Shown: positions 29,858-41,799, counted from the first letter of the stretch. The stretch is 64,000 nucleotides of DNA from Dethiosulfovibrio peptidovorans (GCA_002748665.1 PDTB01000024.1:1-64000), one strand, 5' to 3'. Notes: generated by a model not told the origin, from the sequence alone. Numbers and translations are program-made.

Positions 29858-31504
29858 CTAAGCGCCATCGGCCAAAACTATCTTTTCCACCACAAATTGG
29901 AGACTCAGTCGCCCCTTCCACTCGTTCAGCCTTGGTCGATAGACCCATCCGTAAATATCCTCCATGGAGCAATGCTGACGAGCACCGTTGAAGGCCAGTA
30001 ATGTCCCGGAGCCTACGTCAATCTTGCCGTGCAGCCCCCCCTTTCCCAAAGGCTGAAGCCGTTCTCCGCCCCTTCGGGGCACGAAAAACGCTGGAAAAGG
30101 ATGGGAATGCCCAAAAGGGCCGATCCGACGGAGGTCATGCCATAATCCCATATCGAAGCGAGAGGGATCCCAGTCGATAACCACGTCAACCTTCTCCGGA
30201 GAGATAATCGCCTTCAAACGGCGGTCTAACTCGATCGTCAGGAGGTCCCAACGATCAGGAGTCACGGAAAAACCCGCAGCGTATTGGTGACCACCCCACC
30301 CCTCCAGAAGGTTGTCGAGATCCGAGAGAATCTGGACCGCATTACCTCCCTCAGGCACCCGCAGCGTACCACGAATACCGTTGCCGGAGGGAGCTGCCAG
30401 GGCAAAAGCCCGGTCATATCCGTAGCAAAGGCGACTGGCCACAGCGCTGAGGACTCCCACAGGCCAGCTCTCATCATAATGGACCTGCATCATCGATCTC
30501 TCGATTTTTTGTACTATCGTGGAGGTGATAGTTGCAGAAATTTCCTTCCGATGTTGGTTTAATTCATACAAATGAGCGACATCCCCGTTCCCCAAAACGA
30601 CATCAAGCGCCCGATCTGCCACATCCAGACGACCAGCAGCATTCAGACAGGGAACGAGTTTCATGGACAAGGTCTCCTCGTCCAGGATCGCCGGCGAAAC
30701 GGAAAGCCGCTGACAAAGTTCCAAAAGGCCAGGACGAGGCCGATTACGAAGGACATCAAGTCCCTGGCCGACCAAAGCACGGTTTAACGGTCCCAAGGGC
30801 ATACAATCAGCTACCGTGGCGAGTGCAACAAGGTCAAGACGATCGAAGAGCCATTCCCGGGGAGCAACAGCACAGCGAAACGCCCAAGCCCAGAGGACCG
30901 CCGTGGCACATAGGCGACAAGCCTCTGCACACCCCCCTCGCTGGGGATTCACGAAGCCTGGAATTGCTATGACGTCTCCGTCCACTGAATGATGATCGAA
31001 AACGATCACGGTCATACCCGAACGGACAGCCTGGTCTATGGCCTCCACATCTTTGGAGCCACAATCCACAACGATCAGAGTCTGAAAGCCTTTAACCACG
31101 GCAGCCTGGATCACCCATCTGTGGACGCCATATCCCTCATTCTGCCGATGGGGAAGGTAATAGCTCACCGAGGATGCCCCAGAAAGGCCAGCGAGTTCAA
31201 TAGCCAGTGCAGAGGAGGACACACCGTCCACGTCGTAATCACCATAAACCAGCACCTTCTGATTGGGAACTGCTTTGTTCCAAAGCTCGAGGGCCCGATC
31301 CACATCGGGCCCCAAATCCAGATTCTGAAGACTACCGGGCAGGTCATCAACCAACAAGGAGCTCAGCTTATCAGGATCGTCTCCCCAGCGGGAACGCATA
31401 ACCGTAGCCAGCAGGTTGGAGCAGCCGAGATGAGTGGAAAGAGCAAGGGGATCATCGTCAACGGAGAGTCGCTGTATCTGCCGAGAAGAACATGTCGGGA
31501 GCAT
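29858..31504 (-). CDS. recJ: Single-stranded-DNA exonuclease RecJ
   Basis: 548 residues. DHH/DHHA1 5'-3' exonuclease. Phosphoesterase motifs VLVYGDYDVDGVSSSALAIEL, VVDCGS and VIVFDHHSVDG; DHHA1 region with GWGGHQYAAGFSV. C-terminal OB-like domain after about residue 440. Acts in recombination and mismatch repair. It follows a hairpin after secF. ATG start at 31504. Confidence 0.93.
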   Translation of the reverse strand: MLPTCSSRQIQRLSVDDDPLALSTHLGCSNLLATVMRSRWGDDPDKLSSLLVDDLPGSLQNLDLGPDVDRALELWNKAVPNQKVLVYGDYDVDGVSSSALAIELAGLSGASSVSYYLPHRQNEGYGVHRWVIQAAVVKGFQTLIVVDCGSKDVEAIDQAVRSGMTVIVFDHHSVDGDVIAIPGFVNPQRGGCAEACRLCATAVLWAWAFRCAVAPREWLFDRLDLVALATVADCMPLGPLNRALVGQGLDVLRNRPRPGLLELCQRLSVSPAILDEETLSMKLVPCLNAAGRLDVADRALDVVLGNGDVAHLYELNQHRKEISATITSTIVQKIERSMMQVHYDESWPVGVLSAVASRLCYGYDRAFALAAPSGNGIRGTLRVPEGGNAVQILSDLDNLLEGWGGHQYAAGFSVTPDRWDLLTIELDRRLKAIISPEKVDVVIDWDPSRFDMGLWHDLRRIGPFGHSHPFPAFFVPRRGGERLQPLGKGGLHGKIDVGSGTLLAFNGARQHCSMEDIYGWVYRPRLNEWKGRLSLQFVVEKIVLADGA

Positions 31505-31573
31505 CCGGACAAAACACCTCCTCTTACGTGCATAAGTGGGAGAACTTCAAACCGTACTTCGTGAATATGACAG

Positions 31574-31603
31574 AAGGAGGGGAGCAGCAAGGCCCCCCTC
31601 CTT
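31574..31603 (-). terminator. Hairpin terminator after secF
   Basis: Arms AAGGAGGGG (31574-31582) and CCCCTCCTT (31595-31603), immediately downstream of the secF stop on the minus strand. No strong U-run, so it may be incomplete. Confidence 0.55.
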
Positions 31604-31611
31604 GACGATGT

Positions 31612-32493
31612 CTATTTCGAAACAGGAACCCCTGTGAACCACTCATCAAGAAGGGCACCAGCAATATAGATAGAGCTATAGGTTCCTATCACGATCCCCG
31701 TCATAAGAGCAAAAGAGAAGTTGGCCAGAACCGGTCCTCCCCAGATGTAGAATGCCAGAACAGGAAGAAACGTGGTCAGAGACGTGTTGATGGTCCGAGA
31801 CAGCGTCTGGTTAATGGAGACGTTCATGAGGCCATCCACACCCCATCCCCGAAGGTGTTTCCAGTTCTCTCGAACCCGATCAAGAACGACAATGGTGTCG
31901 TTCAGAGAGTAGCCCACGATGGTCAAGATCGCGGCGATGAAGGTGATGGAAATCTCTCGTCCCATAAGACTAAACAGTCCCAAGGTAATTATAGTGTCAT
32001 GAAGAAGAGCCACTACGCTAACCACAGCAAAGCGGAATTGGAAGCGGATGGTTATGTAGATCAGGATCCCCAGAAGAGCCACAAGCAACGCTACACAGGC
32101 TTCTCGACGAAGCTGCTCTCCCACAACAGGACCGACCTTTTCAAATCGAAGAACAGACAGACCGTTGAACTTGGCCTTAAGAGCATTTAAAACGTCCTTT
32201 CGAACCCCCTCTTCCTCTGCCTGGAGGCGAACGATAACTCCTCGATCACTGTAGGCCTGAATAACAGCCTTGCTCTGGCCAAGGTGCCCCAAGACACCAC
32301 GGACTTCGCTGACCTGAACGGGAGCGGGGAACTCAAGCTGAAGCAGATTTCCTCCGGTGAAGTCAATACCAAGATTCAGCCCCCGAGTCAGCAAAAGCCC
32401 CAAACTCAGGAGAACGAGAAGGGCGCTCAATCCCAAGGCCTGACGGCGAAACCTCATAAAGTTGAACTTATACATCAGATTCGTATTCATCAT
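31612..32493 (-). CDS. secF: Protein translocase subunit SecF
   Basis: 293 residues from the ATG at 32493 (GGGAGG 6 bases upstream). Six transmembrane segments. Family motifs: LNLGIDFTGGNLLQLEF, VVSVVALLHDTIITLG, FIAAILTIVGYSLNDTIVVLDRVREN and LSRTINTSLTTFLPVL. It assists Sec-dependent export with SecD and YajC, encoded directly upstream. Confidence 0.97.
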   Translation of the reverse strand: MMNTNLMYKFNFMRFRRQALGLSALLVLLSLGLLLTRGLNLGIDFTGGNLLQLEFPAPVQVSEVRGVLGHLGQSKAVIQAYSDRGVIVRLQAEEEGVRKDVLNALKAKFNGLSVLRFEKVGPVVGEQLRREACVALLVALLGILIYITIRFQFRFAVVSVVALLHDTIITLGLFSLMGREISITFIAAILTIVGYSLNDTIVVLDRVRENWKHLRGWGVDGLMNVSINQTLSRTINTSLTTFLPVLAFYIWGGPVLANFSFALMTGIVIGTYSSIYIAGALLDEWFTGVPVSK

Positions 32494-32506
32494 CAACGGC
32501 CTCCCG

Positions 32507-33901
32507 TTACCTTCGACGTGCCAGGGAAGGAATGCTGTTGTGGCTCACCATGATCTGTAGCAGAACACGGGTTACCAAAACAGCGCTGAAGACGCTGGCG
32601 ACGATACCAAAGGCCAAGGTCAAAGCAAAACCTCTGACGGGTCCACTTCCAAAATAATAGAGGACTGCCGCAGCGATCAAGGTAGTGATATTGGCATCCA
32701 AAATGGTTTTAAAAGCTTTTTTGAAGCCTGAATCCAAGGAAGCCAGAGGGGTTTTACCGTCTCTATACTCCTCTTTTACTCGCTCGTATATCAGGATATT
32801 TCCATCCACGGCCATGCCAATAGTCAAAATAATACCCGCGATACCCGGGAGGGTCAGCGTTGCCTTGAAGCTAATCAAAAGAGCAAAGAGGAGGAGCATA
32901 GTCACAACCAAGGCGACATCAGCAGCAAGACCAAGAACCCGGTAGTAGATAAGCATGAACAAAACGACGAGCACGCAGCCGATGAAGCCTGCCTTGAGAC
33001 CAGCTTTGATGGAGTCAGTGCCCAAGGTTGGCCCCACGGAACGATTTTCCAGAACCTCGACGGGAACGGGCAAAGCTCCGGCTCGAAGCATAATAGCCAG
33101 GTTTCTGGCCTCTTCCGGTGAAAAACTACCGGAAATCTGGGCAGAGCCTCCACTGATCCGTTCCTGCACGACAGGAGCCGATACCACCATGCCATCCAGA
33201 ACAATGGCGATCTGTTTTCCCACGTTGGTTTCCGTAGCCGCATCGAAAAGCTTAGCTCCGGTATCGTTGAACTCCAGACTTACTACAGGACGTCCCAGAT
33301 TGTCGTAGGTCGCCTTAGCTCCCTTTAGATCCTTTCCGCTGACGTAGACCTCCCCCAGAAGGTATATCCTCCCAGAGTCATCGTCGGCCACAACGCCGCC
33401 ACTTTTGGTTTCAGCTCGAGCCCGCAAGTCCTTTTCAAGACTGTCCCTTTGGGCCTTGACCTCGTTCCAGCGGGAGACGGCCCGCTCATATTCCTCATCG
33501 GAGTCGTAATTCTTCCTCTCAGCCTGAGGAGGCAGCGCAGCCGTGGCCTGGAGCACCTGCCGGAATTCCAGCAAAGCGGTCTTCCCGATAAGCTCCAGAG
33601 CCTGTTCGGGATTTTCAACTCCAGGGAGGTCCACGATCACTCGATTCTCGCCCTCTCTCTGGATAACGGGCTCAGAGACCCCATACTGATCAACTCGGTT
33701 TCTCAAAACCGCCAATAGACGTTCCACACTGTCATTGGTCAGGGGGTTCTCCGGTATCCCTTTGGCTTGCAGGAGAATGTGAGCCCCCCCCTTGAGGTCT
33801 AACCCCAAATGAACCCGTCCCTTAATCGGAAATACCGACGCCAGGGCAGCCACAACGACGACGGCAACTAAAGCTAACCGCCAACGATCCTTCTTTAACA
33901 T
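32507..33901 (-). CDS. secD: Protein translocase subunit SecD
   Basis: 464 residues. N-terminal transmembrane helix, large periplasmic domain (about 30-270), then five transmembrane helices. Motifs GLDLKGGAHILLQ, RVDQYGVSEPVIQREG, PGVENPEQALELIGKTALLEFR and GMAVDGNILIYERVKEE. AAGGAGG upstream of the ATG. It is 13 bases ahead of secF. Uses proton or sodium motive force to aid late export steps. Confidence 0.97.
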   Translation of the reverse strand: MLKKDRWRLALVAVVVVAALASVFPIKGRVHLGLDLKGGAHILLQAKGIPENPLTNDSVERLLAVLRNRVDQYGVSEPVIQREGENRVIVDLPGVENPEQALELIGKTALLEFRQVLQATAALPPQAERKNYDSDEEYERAVSRWNEVKAQRDSLEKDLRARAETKSGGVVADDDSGRIYLLGEVYVSGKDLKGAKATYDNLGRPVVSLEFNDTGAKLFDAATETNVGKQIAIVLDGMVVSAPVVQERISGGSAQISGSFSPEEARNLAIMLRAGALPVPVEVLENRSVGPTLGTDSIKAGLKAGFIGCVLVVLFMLIYYRVLGLAADVALVVTMLLLFALLISFKATLTLPGIAGIILTIGMAVDGNILIYERVKEEYRDGKTPLASLDSGFKKAFKTILDANITTLIAAAVLYYFGSGPVRGFALTLAFGIVASVFSAVLVTRVLLQIMVSHNSIPSLARRR

Positions 33902-33942
33902 AGAAACCCACTACCTCCTTGTGATACCCAACAGAGCATCAA

Positions 33943-33979
33943 CGAAAAAGGAGTGGATGTTTTAATAGACACCCACTCC
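33943..33979 (-). terminator. Terminator between yajC and secD
   Basis: Arms at 33950-33960 and 33969-33979 pair over 11 bp with one A-C mismatch (core GGAGTGG/CCACTCC). On the minus strand the stem is followed directly by TTTTTCG. It could reduce read-through from yajC into secDF. Confidence 0.65.
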
Positions 33980-33997
33980 AAAACGATGGGCAAGTAT

Positions 33998-34369
33998 CTA
34001 CCGACTCTCGTCCACAGTCTCAGTTTTTTGGGGCCCCTTCTCCCCATCGTCGGAGTTGTTTTCGACTTTTGGAGCTTCCGCCTGGGGCACCTCATCGACC
34101 ATCTTCGTGGAGATCGACCCTTTGAGAACCCTGGCTTTAACGCCATCAGCGATCTCCAGAATCAGACTGTCCTCCTTGACCTCCCGTACGGTACCGACGA
34201 ACCCGCCTGCGGTGACCACTCGGTCACCTCTGCTCAAAGACCCCAAAAGCTGATCATGCTTCTTCTGGCGCTTCTTCTGTGGCCTGATGATGAAGAAGTA
34301 AAAAACGACCACGAAGATAACCAGAGGGAAAAACATCTGCATGGCCCCCGCCTGTCCGGCATTACCCAA
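33998..34369 (-). CDS. yajC: Preprotein translocase subunit YajC
   Basis: 123 residues. One N-terminal transmembrane helix (about 12-31, FFPLVIFVVVFYFFIIRPQKKRQKKHDQ), the family signature RPQKK, then the SH3-like region GDRVVTAGGFVGTVREV. The C-terminal 35 residues are acidic and low-complexity. TTG start at 34369 with GGAGG 8 bases upstream; no ATG fits before the membrane helix. Confidence 0.93.
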   Translation of the reverse strand: MGNAGQAGAMQMFFPLVIFVVVFYFFIIRPQKKRQKKHDQLLGSLSRGDRVVTAGGFVGTVREVKEDSLILEIADGVKARVLKGSISTKMVDEVPQAEAPKVENNSDDGEKGPQKTETVDESR

Positions 34370-34435
34370 TGATACCGCCTCCTAATCATATGTTCGTTGC
34401 TCAGATTCCTTATTGTATCATGGCTTTACCGACTT

Positions 34436-35071
34436 TTACACACTCTGAACTCCGCCGTGTTTCAGGTAAAACAGAAGTTTTTCAAGCTCCACCGTAATAT
34501 CCACAGAGTAGACGATCACCCCGTCGGGCACAACCACCGAAGTGGGAGAAAAATTCAGGATACCCTTGATTCGACCGGCTTTGATGGCGGAATCAACACA
34601 CTGCTGAGCTGCATCTTTGGGAACGGTGAGAACGAGGATCTCGATATCAAGCTCGTCAATTATTCGAGGCATATCGGCGACATGATAGCATCGTCGTCCC
34701 CAAAAAACTCTCCCCACTTTCGTCTCCGCCACGTCAAACAGGGCCACGATTTCGTACTTTTCCGAGATAAAAGCGTTGTGATCCACAAGGGCCTCTCCCA
34801 GACGCCCCACTCCCACTAAACCGATATTCCACTTCTGGGGTTGAGACAAAATCTCTGAGATATGCTCTCGAAGACGATCTACGTCGTACCCAACACCTCG
34901 CTTTCCTATTTCTCCAAAATAGGAAAGATCTTTTCGAACCTGGCTGGCCTTCAATCCCAGCATCTCCCCCATCTCCTTGGACGAAACAACGTGTACGCCC
35001 TCGGAGTTCAAACGATCCAGAAGTCTTCGATACTGGATGAGACGTTCTACAGTGGGCTCAGCAACCTTCAT
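34436..35071 (-). CDS. rex: Redox-sensing transcriptional repressor Rex
   Basis: 211 residues from the ATG at 35071 (GGGGAGG just upstream). N-terminal winged helix (TVERLIQYRRLLDRL, GLKASQVRKDLSYFGEIGKRGVGYD), then a Rossmann domain with GLVGVGRLGEALV that reads the NADH/NAD+ ratio, and a C-terminal domain-swap helix. It typically represses fermentation and hydrogen-metabolism genes in anaerobes. Encoded right after eno. I found no clear Rex box in the short upstream gap. Confidence 0.95.
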   Translation of the reverse strand: MKVAEPTVERLIQYRRLLDRLNSEGVHVVSSKEMGEMLGLKASQVRKDLSYFGEIGKRGVGYDVDRLREHISEILSQPQKWNIGLVGVGRLGEALVDHNAFISEKYEIVALFDVAETKVGRVFWGRRCYHVADMPRIIDELDIEILVLTVPKDAAQQCVDSAIKAGRIKGILNFSPTSVVVPDGVIVYSVDITVELEKLLFYLKHGGVQSV

Positions 35072-35123
35072 GCTCCTCCCCTTTCGCAAAACAATCGATA
35101 GAACAGCAAATTACGCCCAGCCC

Positions 35124-36407
<1,284 letters not shown>

Positions 36408-36442
36408 TCATCGCTCCTTTCCATAAAATAAACACTATCGCT

Positions 36443-36733
36443 TCACTCGCCCTCCCAAAGCCTGGTCTCAGGCTCAACCTGCCGATCCTCCAGCAACGCA
36501 TAGGGGGCGCCTCTTTTTCTTTTTAAAAGGGCCTCATCGTCCACCAGTACCCGAACGATCAAGAGTCTTCGAGGAAAGGCAATGTCCACCGTATCTCCCG
36601 ATCGAACCACCGTGGATGGTTTCACCTTCCGCCCGTTAATTCGCACCGCTCCAACAGTGACTATCTCCTGGGCCACGGTCCGACGTTTCACCAGCCGGGC
36701 AAGCTTCAGATAGAGGTCGATCCTGATAGCCAT
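36443..36733 (-). CDS. S4-domain RNA-binding protein, RqcP/HslR-like
   Basis: 96 residues. S4 domain over residues 5-60: RIDLYLKLARLVKRRTVAQEIVTVGAVRINGRKVKPS. The pattern L-x-L-x-R-L-V/I-KRRT and the C-terminal Tyr-containing tail match RqcP (YabO), which helps translocate tRNA during ribosome-associated quality control; E. coli HslR is related. Encoded between rpoD and eno in the same direction. Confidence 0.85.
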   Translation of the reverse strand: MAIRIDLYLKLARLVKRRTVAQEIVTVGAVRINGRKVKPSTVVRSGDTVDIAFPRRLLIVRVLVDDEALLKRKRGAPYALLEDRQVEPETRLWEGE

Positions 36734-36745
36734 AGAGACCTTCCC

Positions 36746-37870
36746 TTACGACATGTAGTCCCGAAGAGGAATACTACGGCTAGGATGTCGTAACTTTCTC
36801 AAAGCCTTGGCTTCAATCTGTCGAATTCGCTCGCGAGTTACACCAAATTGACGCCCGACATCCTCCAACGTGTAAATTTGACCATCTTCGAAGCCGAAAC
36901 GAAGTCGAAGAACTTCCTTCTCCCGATCGGTCAAGCTCTCCAGAACGCTCTCTAAATGCCCCCTGAGAAATTCCATTGAGGTGGAGTCATCTGGACTTAT
37001 CATGTCCTTATCTTCGATGAAATCCCCCAACTGGCTATCTTCCTCCTCCCCCACAGGTGACTCAAGGGATATGGGCTCCTGAGCTATCTTTCGGATCTGA
37101 ACCACCTTGGCAGGATCAATTCCCATCTCGGCAGCAATTTCATCGTCGGTAGGTTCCCGCCCAAGATTTTGAACCAAACTCCGAGACACGCGCATAACCT
37201 TGTTGATGGTCTCCACCATGTGGACCGGAACCCGTATGGTTCGAGCCTGATCTGCGATGGCTCTGGTAATGGCCTGTCGAATCCACCACGTAGCATAGGT
37301 ACTGAACTTGTAGCCTCGAGTGTAGTCAAATTTCTCAACCGCGCGGATCAGTCCCAGATTTCCCTCCTGAATCAGGTCTAAAAACAGCATTCCCCGCCCC
37401 ATGTATTTCTTGGCAATACTCACTACCAACCGCAGGTTGGCCTCAATCAGATAGGACTTGGCCTGTCCGTCACCAGCCTCGATCCTCTTGGCCAGCTCAA
37501 CTTCCTGGGACTGGTTCAGAAGGGGGATGTTACCGATCTCCCGAAGGTACACCCTAACTGGATCACTACCACCGATGAGATTCTCGCCACCCTCTGAGTT
37601 GGCACAAACAGCCATAGGATTGTCCTCAGGCTTATCAGCTCCCTGGATATCGATGTCCAACGCCATAAGGTTCTCGTATATTCTTCTCAGCAGGGCCTCG
37701 TTGAGGCTCTGGGGTGTCATATGCCGCTCAATATCCTCTTTGGTAACGTACCCCTTACTCTGTCCCTCCAGAAGTATGTTTTTGATCTTATCAAGATACT
37801 GATCCAACATGGCCTCGGTACCATCCATCCCGATATTCAGATCACCCTGAGAATCGACAAGGCGCTCCAT
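36746..37870 (-). CDS. rpoD: Primary RNA polymerase sigma factor
   Basis: 374 residues from the ATG at 37870 ([10 protein letters not shown]); a longer frame to 37957 overlaps dnaG and is unlikely. Region 1.1-like helices near [13 protein letters not shown]; region 1.2 [16 protein letters not shown]; region 2 with [30 protein letters not shown] and [18 protein letters not shown]; region 3; region 4 with [30 protein letters not shown]. Short, group 1 type without the large non-conserved region. It follows dnaG, the typical macromolecular-synthesis arrangement. The ribosome-binding stretch contains nine consecutive G. Confidence 0.97.
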   Translation of the reverse strand: MERLVDSQGDLNIGMDGTEAMLDQYLDKIKNILLEGQSKGYVTKEDIERHMTPQSLNEALLRRIYENLMALDIDIQGADKPEDNPMAVCANSEGGENLIGGSDPVRVYLREIGNIPLLNQSQEVELAKRIEAGDGQAKSYLIEANLRLVVSIAKKYMGRGMLFLDLIQEGNLGLIRAVEKFDYTRGYKFSTYATWWIRQAITRAIADQARTIRVPVHMVETINKVMRVSRSLVQNLGREPTDDEIAAEMGIDPAKVVQIRKIAQEPISLESPVGEEEDSQLGDFIEDKDMISPDDSTSMEFLRGHLESVLESLTDREKEVLRLRFGFEDGQIYTLEDVGRQFGVTRERIRQIEAKALRKLRHPSRSIPLRDYMS

Positions 37871-37888
37871 ACGTGGCCCCCCCCCTTC
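37871..37888 (-). promoter_or_regulatory. Homopolymeric G9 tract in the rpoD translation start region
   Basis: On the minus strand AAGG runs into a nine-G tract, then CCACGT and the rpoD ATG. The tract is also the only purine-rich ribosome-binding element close to the start, so its length sets the spacing. Confidence 0.6.
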
Positions 37889-39617
37889 ATGCCCGGAAAC
37901 CCTTTTGAGACACCAACCGCTGTCGTACCTGTTCAAGTTCCTGAATATCTGCAACATCGGCCTCGCCCCTGAGAAGTTTTACACGAAGTTCATTATACCG
38001 CATTTGAGCTTTTTGGCGATAGAGGATTTGACAAAAATGCCTCCACTTCCAATGAAGATCGTGATCGAACTCGTCAAGGTAAGAACCGCCCTTGGCCAAG
38101 ACGAAGAGAGGAAAGGTATCATTCATACTCAGCCAACGTTTCTCCAAAAAGGCCGGAGATTCCCCCGAGAGGATAGCCCCTGCCATCCTCTTAAGCCGAG
38201 AATCGGAAAGAAAAGGCAGCACTTTGTCTGCAGAGATCCGTTTTCGAAGGGATGCTTCCTCCCAAAGTAACGTAACCACAGCGATCTCAGGCAAAGGAGG
38301 AGGAGCCTCATCCTCAGGAAGAATTTCTTCCTCGCTCGCAAAAGACGATCGAATGGGACGGGAATCCTTTCGTCGGCAGTCCAAAGCGTCTAAAACCTCC
38401 AGCTCCCGCACACCTAACAGAGCCGCCAAGAGGGGAAGATGGGGCGATATCTCCACGGGCTCCACCTGGGCCAGTCCATCAAAAAGACCGCTGATGGCGC
38501 CCTTTCTCGTCTTGGGATCCTCAATAAGAGGTGTCGAAAGGCGAATGTGATATTCCACGAGTGGCAAAGCCTTTTTAAGACACCCTTCGAACCGTTCGAC
38601 TCCTCCTGAAGCACTCAGAAGATCGTCGGGATCCTCCCCCTCAGGGAGAGAGACAACCCACACGGAGAGTCCCGCCTTCTGAAGGACATACATCCCCCGT
38701 AAAGCCGCAGCCTGACCGGCTCCGTCGGCATCATAGCAGATGTAGGTTCGATCAGCTAGACGACGAAGAACCTCGGCCTGTTCCTCCGTCAGAGACGTTC
38801 CAAGGGTCGCCACCGTTTGCGTAAAGCCTTTCATATGGAGCCTCAGGGCATCCATATACCCCTCGACCAGAATGGAGTGTCCCTTCTCCCGAATGGCTGC
38901 CCTGGCTTTGTCAATCAGATACAGGGTTTTTCTCTTGCTGTAGATATCCGTCTCGGGGCTATTCAGATATTTGGCACCATCGCCGTCGATAATTCGACCA
39001 CCAAAAGCGACCAAGCGACCGGAGATGTCTCGAATCGGAAAGATTACCCGGCCTCTAAACCGATCATAGAGCCCCCGCTCGCTTCGGATCACAAGACCGC
39101 ACCGCTCCATCGGCTTCAAAGCTATTCCCCGTTTCGGAAGTTCCCTTGTGAGAAAATTCCAGGAGGGAGGGGCCCATCCAAGCTCAAAAAAACTTTGGCT
39201 CTCTGGAGATACATCCCGACGATCCAGGTATCCCTGAGCGGTCAAGCCCTGGCGATCATGGAGACATTTCTGAAAGAGAGAACAGGCTGCTTCCATAACG
39301 TCGAACAGGTTGGATGTTTTTCCCTTGCCTGAACGTGCCTCAAGAGAGACCCCCGCTCTCCGAGCCAGAAGCTCCAGAGCCTCGGGAAACGACACCCCTT
39401 CTCGCTCCATAACAAAACTGAACAGATCGCCTCCCTTGCCACATCCAAAACAATGCCAGCTCTGACGCTCCTGGGAGACATGAAACGACGGGGTCCTCTC
39501 ATCATGAAAAGGACAGAGCCCCTTGTAGTTTTTGCCGCTTTTGGTGAGTCTGACGTACTCGCCTATCACGTCCACCACATCAAGTCGGGCTTTGATACGT
39601 CCTACATCGTCTCCCAC
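37887..39617 (-). CDS. dnaG: DNA primase
   Basis: 576 residues. N-terminal CHC2 zinc finger (CPFHDE…CFGCGKGGD, about residues 36-65), catalytic core, TOPRIM domain with [16 protein letters not shown] and [11 protein letters not shown], then a C-terminal helicase-interaction region (about 430-576). It makes RNA primers at the fork. GTG start at 39617, 9 bases after AGGAGG. A terminator upstream separates it from hppA. Confidence 0.95.
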   Translation of the reverse strand: MGDDVGRIKARLDVVDVIGEYVRLTKSGKNYKGLCPFHDERTPSFHVSQERQSWHCFGCGKGGDLFSFVMEREGVSFPEALELLARRAGVSLEARSGKGKTSNLFDVMEAACSLFQKCLHDRQGLTAQGYLDRRDVSPESQSFFELGWAPPSWNFLTRELPKRGIALKPMERCGLVIRSERGLYDRFRGRVIFPIRDISGRLVAFGGRIIDGDGAKYLNSPETDIYSKRKTLYLIDKARAAIREKGHSILVEGYMDALRLHMKGFTQTVATLGTSLTEEQAEVLRRLADRTYICYDADGAGQAAALRGMYVLQKAGLSVWVVSLPEGEDPDDLLSASGGVERFEGCLKKALPLVEYHIRLSTPLIEDPKTRKGAISGLFDGLAQVEPVEISPHLPLLAALLGVRELEVLDALDCRRKDSRPIRSSFASEEEILPEDEAPPPLPEIAVVTLLWEEASLRKRISADKVLPFLSDSRLKRMAGAILSGESPAFLEKRWLSMNDTFPLFVLAKGGSYLDEFDHDLHWKWRHFCQILYRQKAQMRYNELRVKLLRGEADVADIQELEQVRQRLVSQKGFRA

Positions 39618-39642
39618 AGGCTATCACCTCCTTTTTCATCAA

Positions 39643-39673
39643 TAAAAAACGGGGAGAGCTTTCGCCCTCCCCG
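39643..39673 (-). terminator. Terminator after hppA
   Basis: Arms CGGGGAG (39650-39656) and CTCCCCG (39667-39673), followed on the minus strand by TTTTTTA. A convincing Rho-independent signal. Confidence 0.85.
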
Positions 39674-39715
39674 CATGGATTATTCTCGACGTTCTCAGCC
39701 TACTTGGAGGAGCCC

Positions 39716-41674
39716 CTACAGGAACAAGGGGGCCATAACAACGGCCACGACAGACATAAGCTTGATAAGGATATTCAGGCTAGGCCCGGAGGTGTCCTTG
39801 AACGGATCGCCCACCGTATCGCCAACTACTGCGGCAGCGTGTTGCTCGGTCCCCTTGCCACCGTGATGCCCTTCCTCGATGTATTTCTTGGCATTATCCC
39901 AAGCACCACCCGAGTTGGACATGAAGATAGCCAGCATAACACCTGTGACGATTGCACCGCCCAGAAGGCCTCCCAAAGCCTCGGGACCGAGGAAGACTCC
40001 CACCAAAACAGGGCAAACGATGGCGAGAAGACCGGGAACAATCATTTCCTTCAGGGCAGCTCCCGTAGAGATCTCCACACAGCGTTCGTACTCAGGACGA
40101 GCGCTCCCCTCCATTATGCCCGGAATCTCCCTGAACTGGCGGCGAACCTCGTCTATCATATGTTCAGCAGCCCTTCCGACGGCCTGAATGGTCAGAGCAC
40201 TGAAGAGGAAGGGCAACATACCACCCAAGAAGAGACCGGTCATGACCGTGGGATTGCTGAGGTCGATAGACTCCAGGTTGACAGCCCCAGCGTAGGCAGC
40301 AAACAGAGAAAGAGCGGTAAGAGCAGCCGATCCTATAGCCAGTCCCTTGCCCATAGCGGCGGTCGTGTTCCCCACAGCGTCCAGTTTATCGGTGATCTTC
40401 CTGACCTCGGGAGGTAACTTACTCATCTCGGCAATACCACCAGCGTTATCGGCGATGGGTCCATAGGCATCCACGCTCAGAGTCATACCAGTGATGGAAA
40501 GCATGCCGACAGCAGCACAGGCAATTCCGAAGAGCCCTCCAAATGAGTAGCTCACCATGGTGGCCACACAGATCATGATCACAGGAACCACGGTGGAGAT
40601 CATCCCCACGGCAATACCCGACAGGATTGTGGTGGCGGACCCCGTCTCGGTAGCCTGAGCGATCTTTTGTACCGGCTTATAGTCGGAGGACGTATAGACC
40701 TCGGTCACCCAGCCGATGAGGACACCGACAAGAATCCCTGAAAGGACACTCCAAAACAGGTCGATCTTGCCCAACATGAGTTTGGTGGCGAGGAACGCAC
40801 CCACGATCATGATCCCGCCAGTGAGGAAAGTTCCCTTTCGAAGGGCGACTTGGGCGTTTCCCCCCTCCTTTACCCGGACGACGACCGTTCCAAGAATCGC
40901 GGACACGATGCCAAGACCGGCTAAAACCAGAGGATAGGCCACTCCAACAGCCCCCGCTACCACCACACCGATGGCCATGGCAGCGATGATGGAGTTGACG
41001 TACGATTCAAAGAGGTCAGCTCCCATGCCGGCGATGTCGCCCACATTGTCACCCACGTTGTCGGCGATAGTAGCCGGGTTTCTGGGATCGTCCTCGGGGA
41101 TCCCCGCCTCGACCTTGCCCACCAAGTCAGCTCCGACATCGGCCGCTTTCGTGTAGATTCCCCCCCCCACACGGGCAAACAAAGCGATGGAGCTGGCACC
41201 AAAACCGAAGCCCGTGATGACACTGGGATCTCGGTACAGGAAGTAACAGATCAGGATACCGATAACACCGAGGCCGACCACGGCCATGCCCATAACGCTC
41301 CCGCCCTTAAAGGCCACGTTCAGTGCGGCGTTTGTCCCCCGAGTTGCGGCATACGCAGTCTTGCCATTGGACTTGGTGGCAACGTTCATGCCAATATAGC
41401 CAGCAACAGCACTACACCCGGCACCAAGGACGAAAGCCAAGGCAACAGGAAGGCCCAGCTTCCACGTCAAAAGCAAAGCGACCACGATAACGAAGGGAAA
41501 CAACCAGCGATATTCCCTGTTCAAAAAGGCCATAGCCCCTTGGTGAATGATCTCCGAGAGCTCGTTGACCCTCTCGTTATCTACTCTGAAACCGTTGACC
41601 TTACGATACGCTCCAGTTGCATAGAGCAGGGCCAGGATGCCGGACAACCCGACAAGAACAAGCGTGTATCCCAT
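39716..41674 (-). CDS. hppA: Membrane-bound ion-pumping pyrophosphatase
   Basis: 652 residues from the ATG at 41674 (AGGAGG about 10 bases upstream; the frame further upstream is non-membranous and not conserved). About 16 transmembrane helices. Pyrophosphate-site motifs: [35 protein letters not shown], and [22 protein letters not shown] has Ala where K+-independent enzymes carry Lys, so a K+-dependent form is predicted. Whether it moves H+ or Na+ cannot be decided by eye. It recovers energy from pyrophosphate, common in anaerobes. Own promoter and terminator. Confidence 0.95.
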   Translation of the reverse strand: MGYTLVLVGLSGILALLYATGAYRKVNGFRVDNERVNELSEIIHQGAMAFLNREYRWLFPFVIVVALLLTWKLGLPVALAFVLGAGCSAVAGYIGMNVATKSNGKTAYAATRGTNAALNVAFKGGSVMGMAVVGLGVIGILICYFLYRDPSVITGFGFGASSIALFARVGGGIYTKAADVGADLVGKVEAGIPEDDPRNPATIADNVGDNVGDIAGMGADLFESYVNSIIAAMAIGVVVAGAVGVAYPLVLAGLGIVSAILGTVVVRVKEGGNAQVALRKGTFLTGGIMIVGAFLATKLMLGKIDLFWSVLSGILVGVLIGWVTEVYTSSDYKPVQKIAQATETGSATTILSGIAVGMISTVVPVIMICVATMVSYSFGGLFGIACAAVGMLSITGMTLSVDAYGPIADNAGGIAEMSKLPPEVRKITDKLDAVGNTTAAMGKGLAIGSAALTALSLFAAYAGAVNLESIDLSNPTVMTGLFLGGMLPFLFSALTIQAVGRAAEHMIDEVRRQFREIPGIMEGSARPEYERCVEISTGAALKEMIVPGLLAIVCPVLVGVFLGPEALGGLLGGAIVTGVMLAIFMSNSGGAWDNAKKYIEEGHHGGKGTEQHAAAVVGDTVGDPFKDTSGPSLNILIKLMSVVAVVMAPLFL

Positions 41675-41761
41675 TATACGAAAACCTCCTCCTCGTTCTC
41701 TACCATCACACATCTTCGCAAAGACTCTCCTTGAGGATTCCACTGCCTCAAAGTACTTAAC

Positions 41762-41789
41762 ATTATATCAAGGCCTCGCACAAAGACAA
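41762..41789 (-). promoter_or_regulatory. Promoter for hppA
   Basis: Minus strand: TTGTCT (41784-41789), 16-base spacer, TATAAT (41762-41767). It lies just after the guaA stop and about 90 bases before the hppA start. Confidence 0.6.
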
Positions 41790-41799
41790 GCTAACAGGG

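Noticed and set aside
35072-35123. Possible Rex box between eno and rex
   Set aside because: No TTGTTAA-type inverted repeat in the gap.
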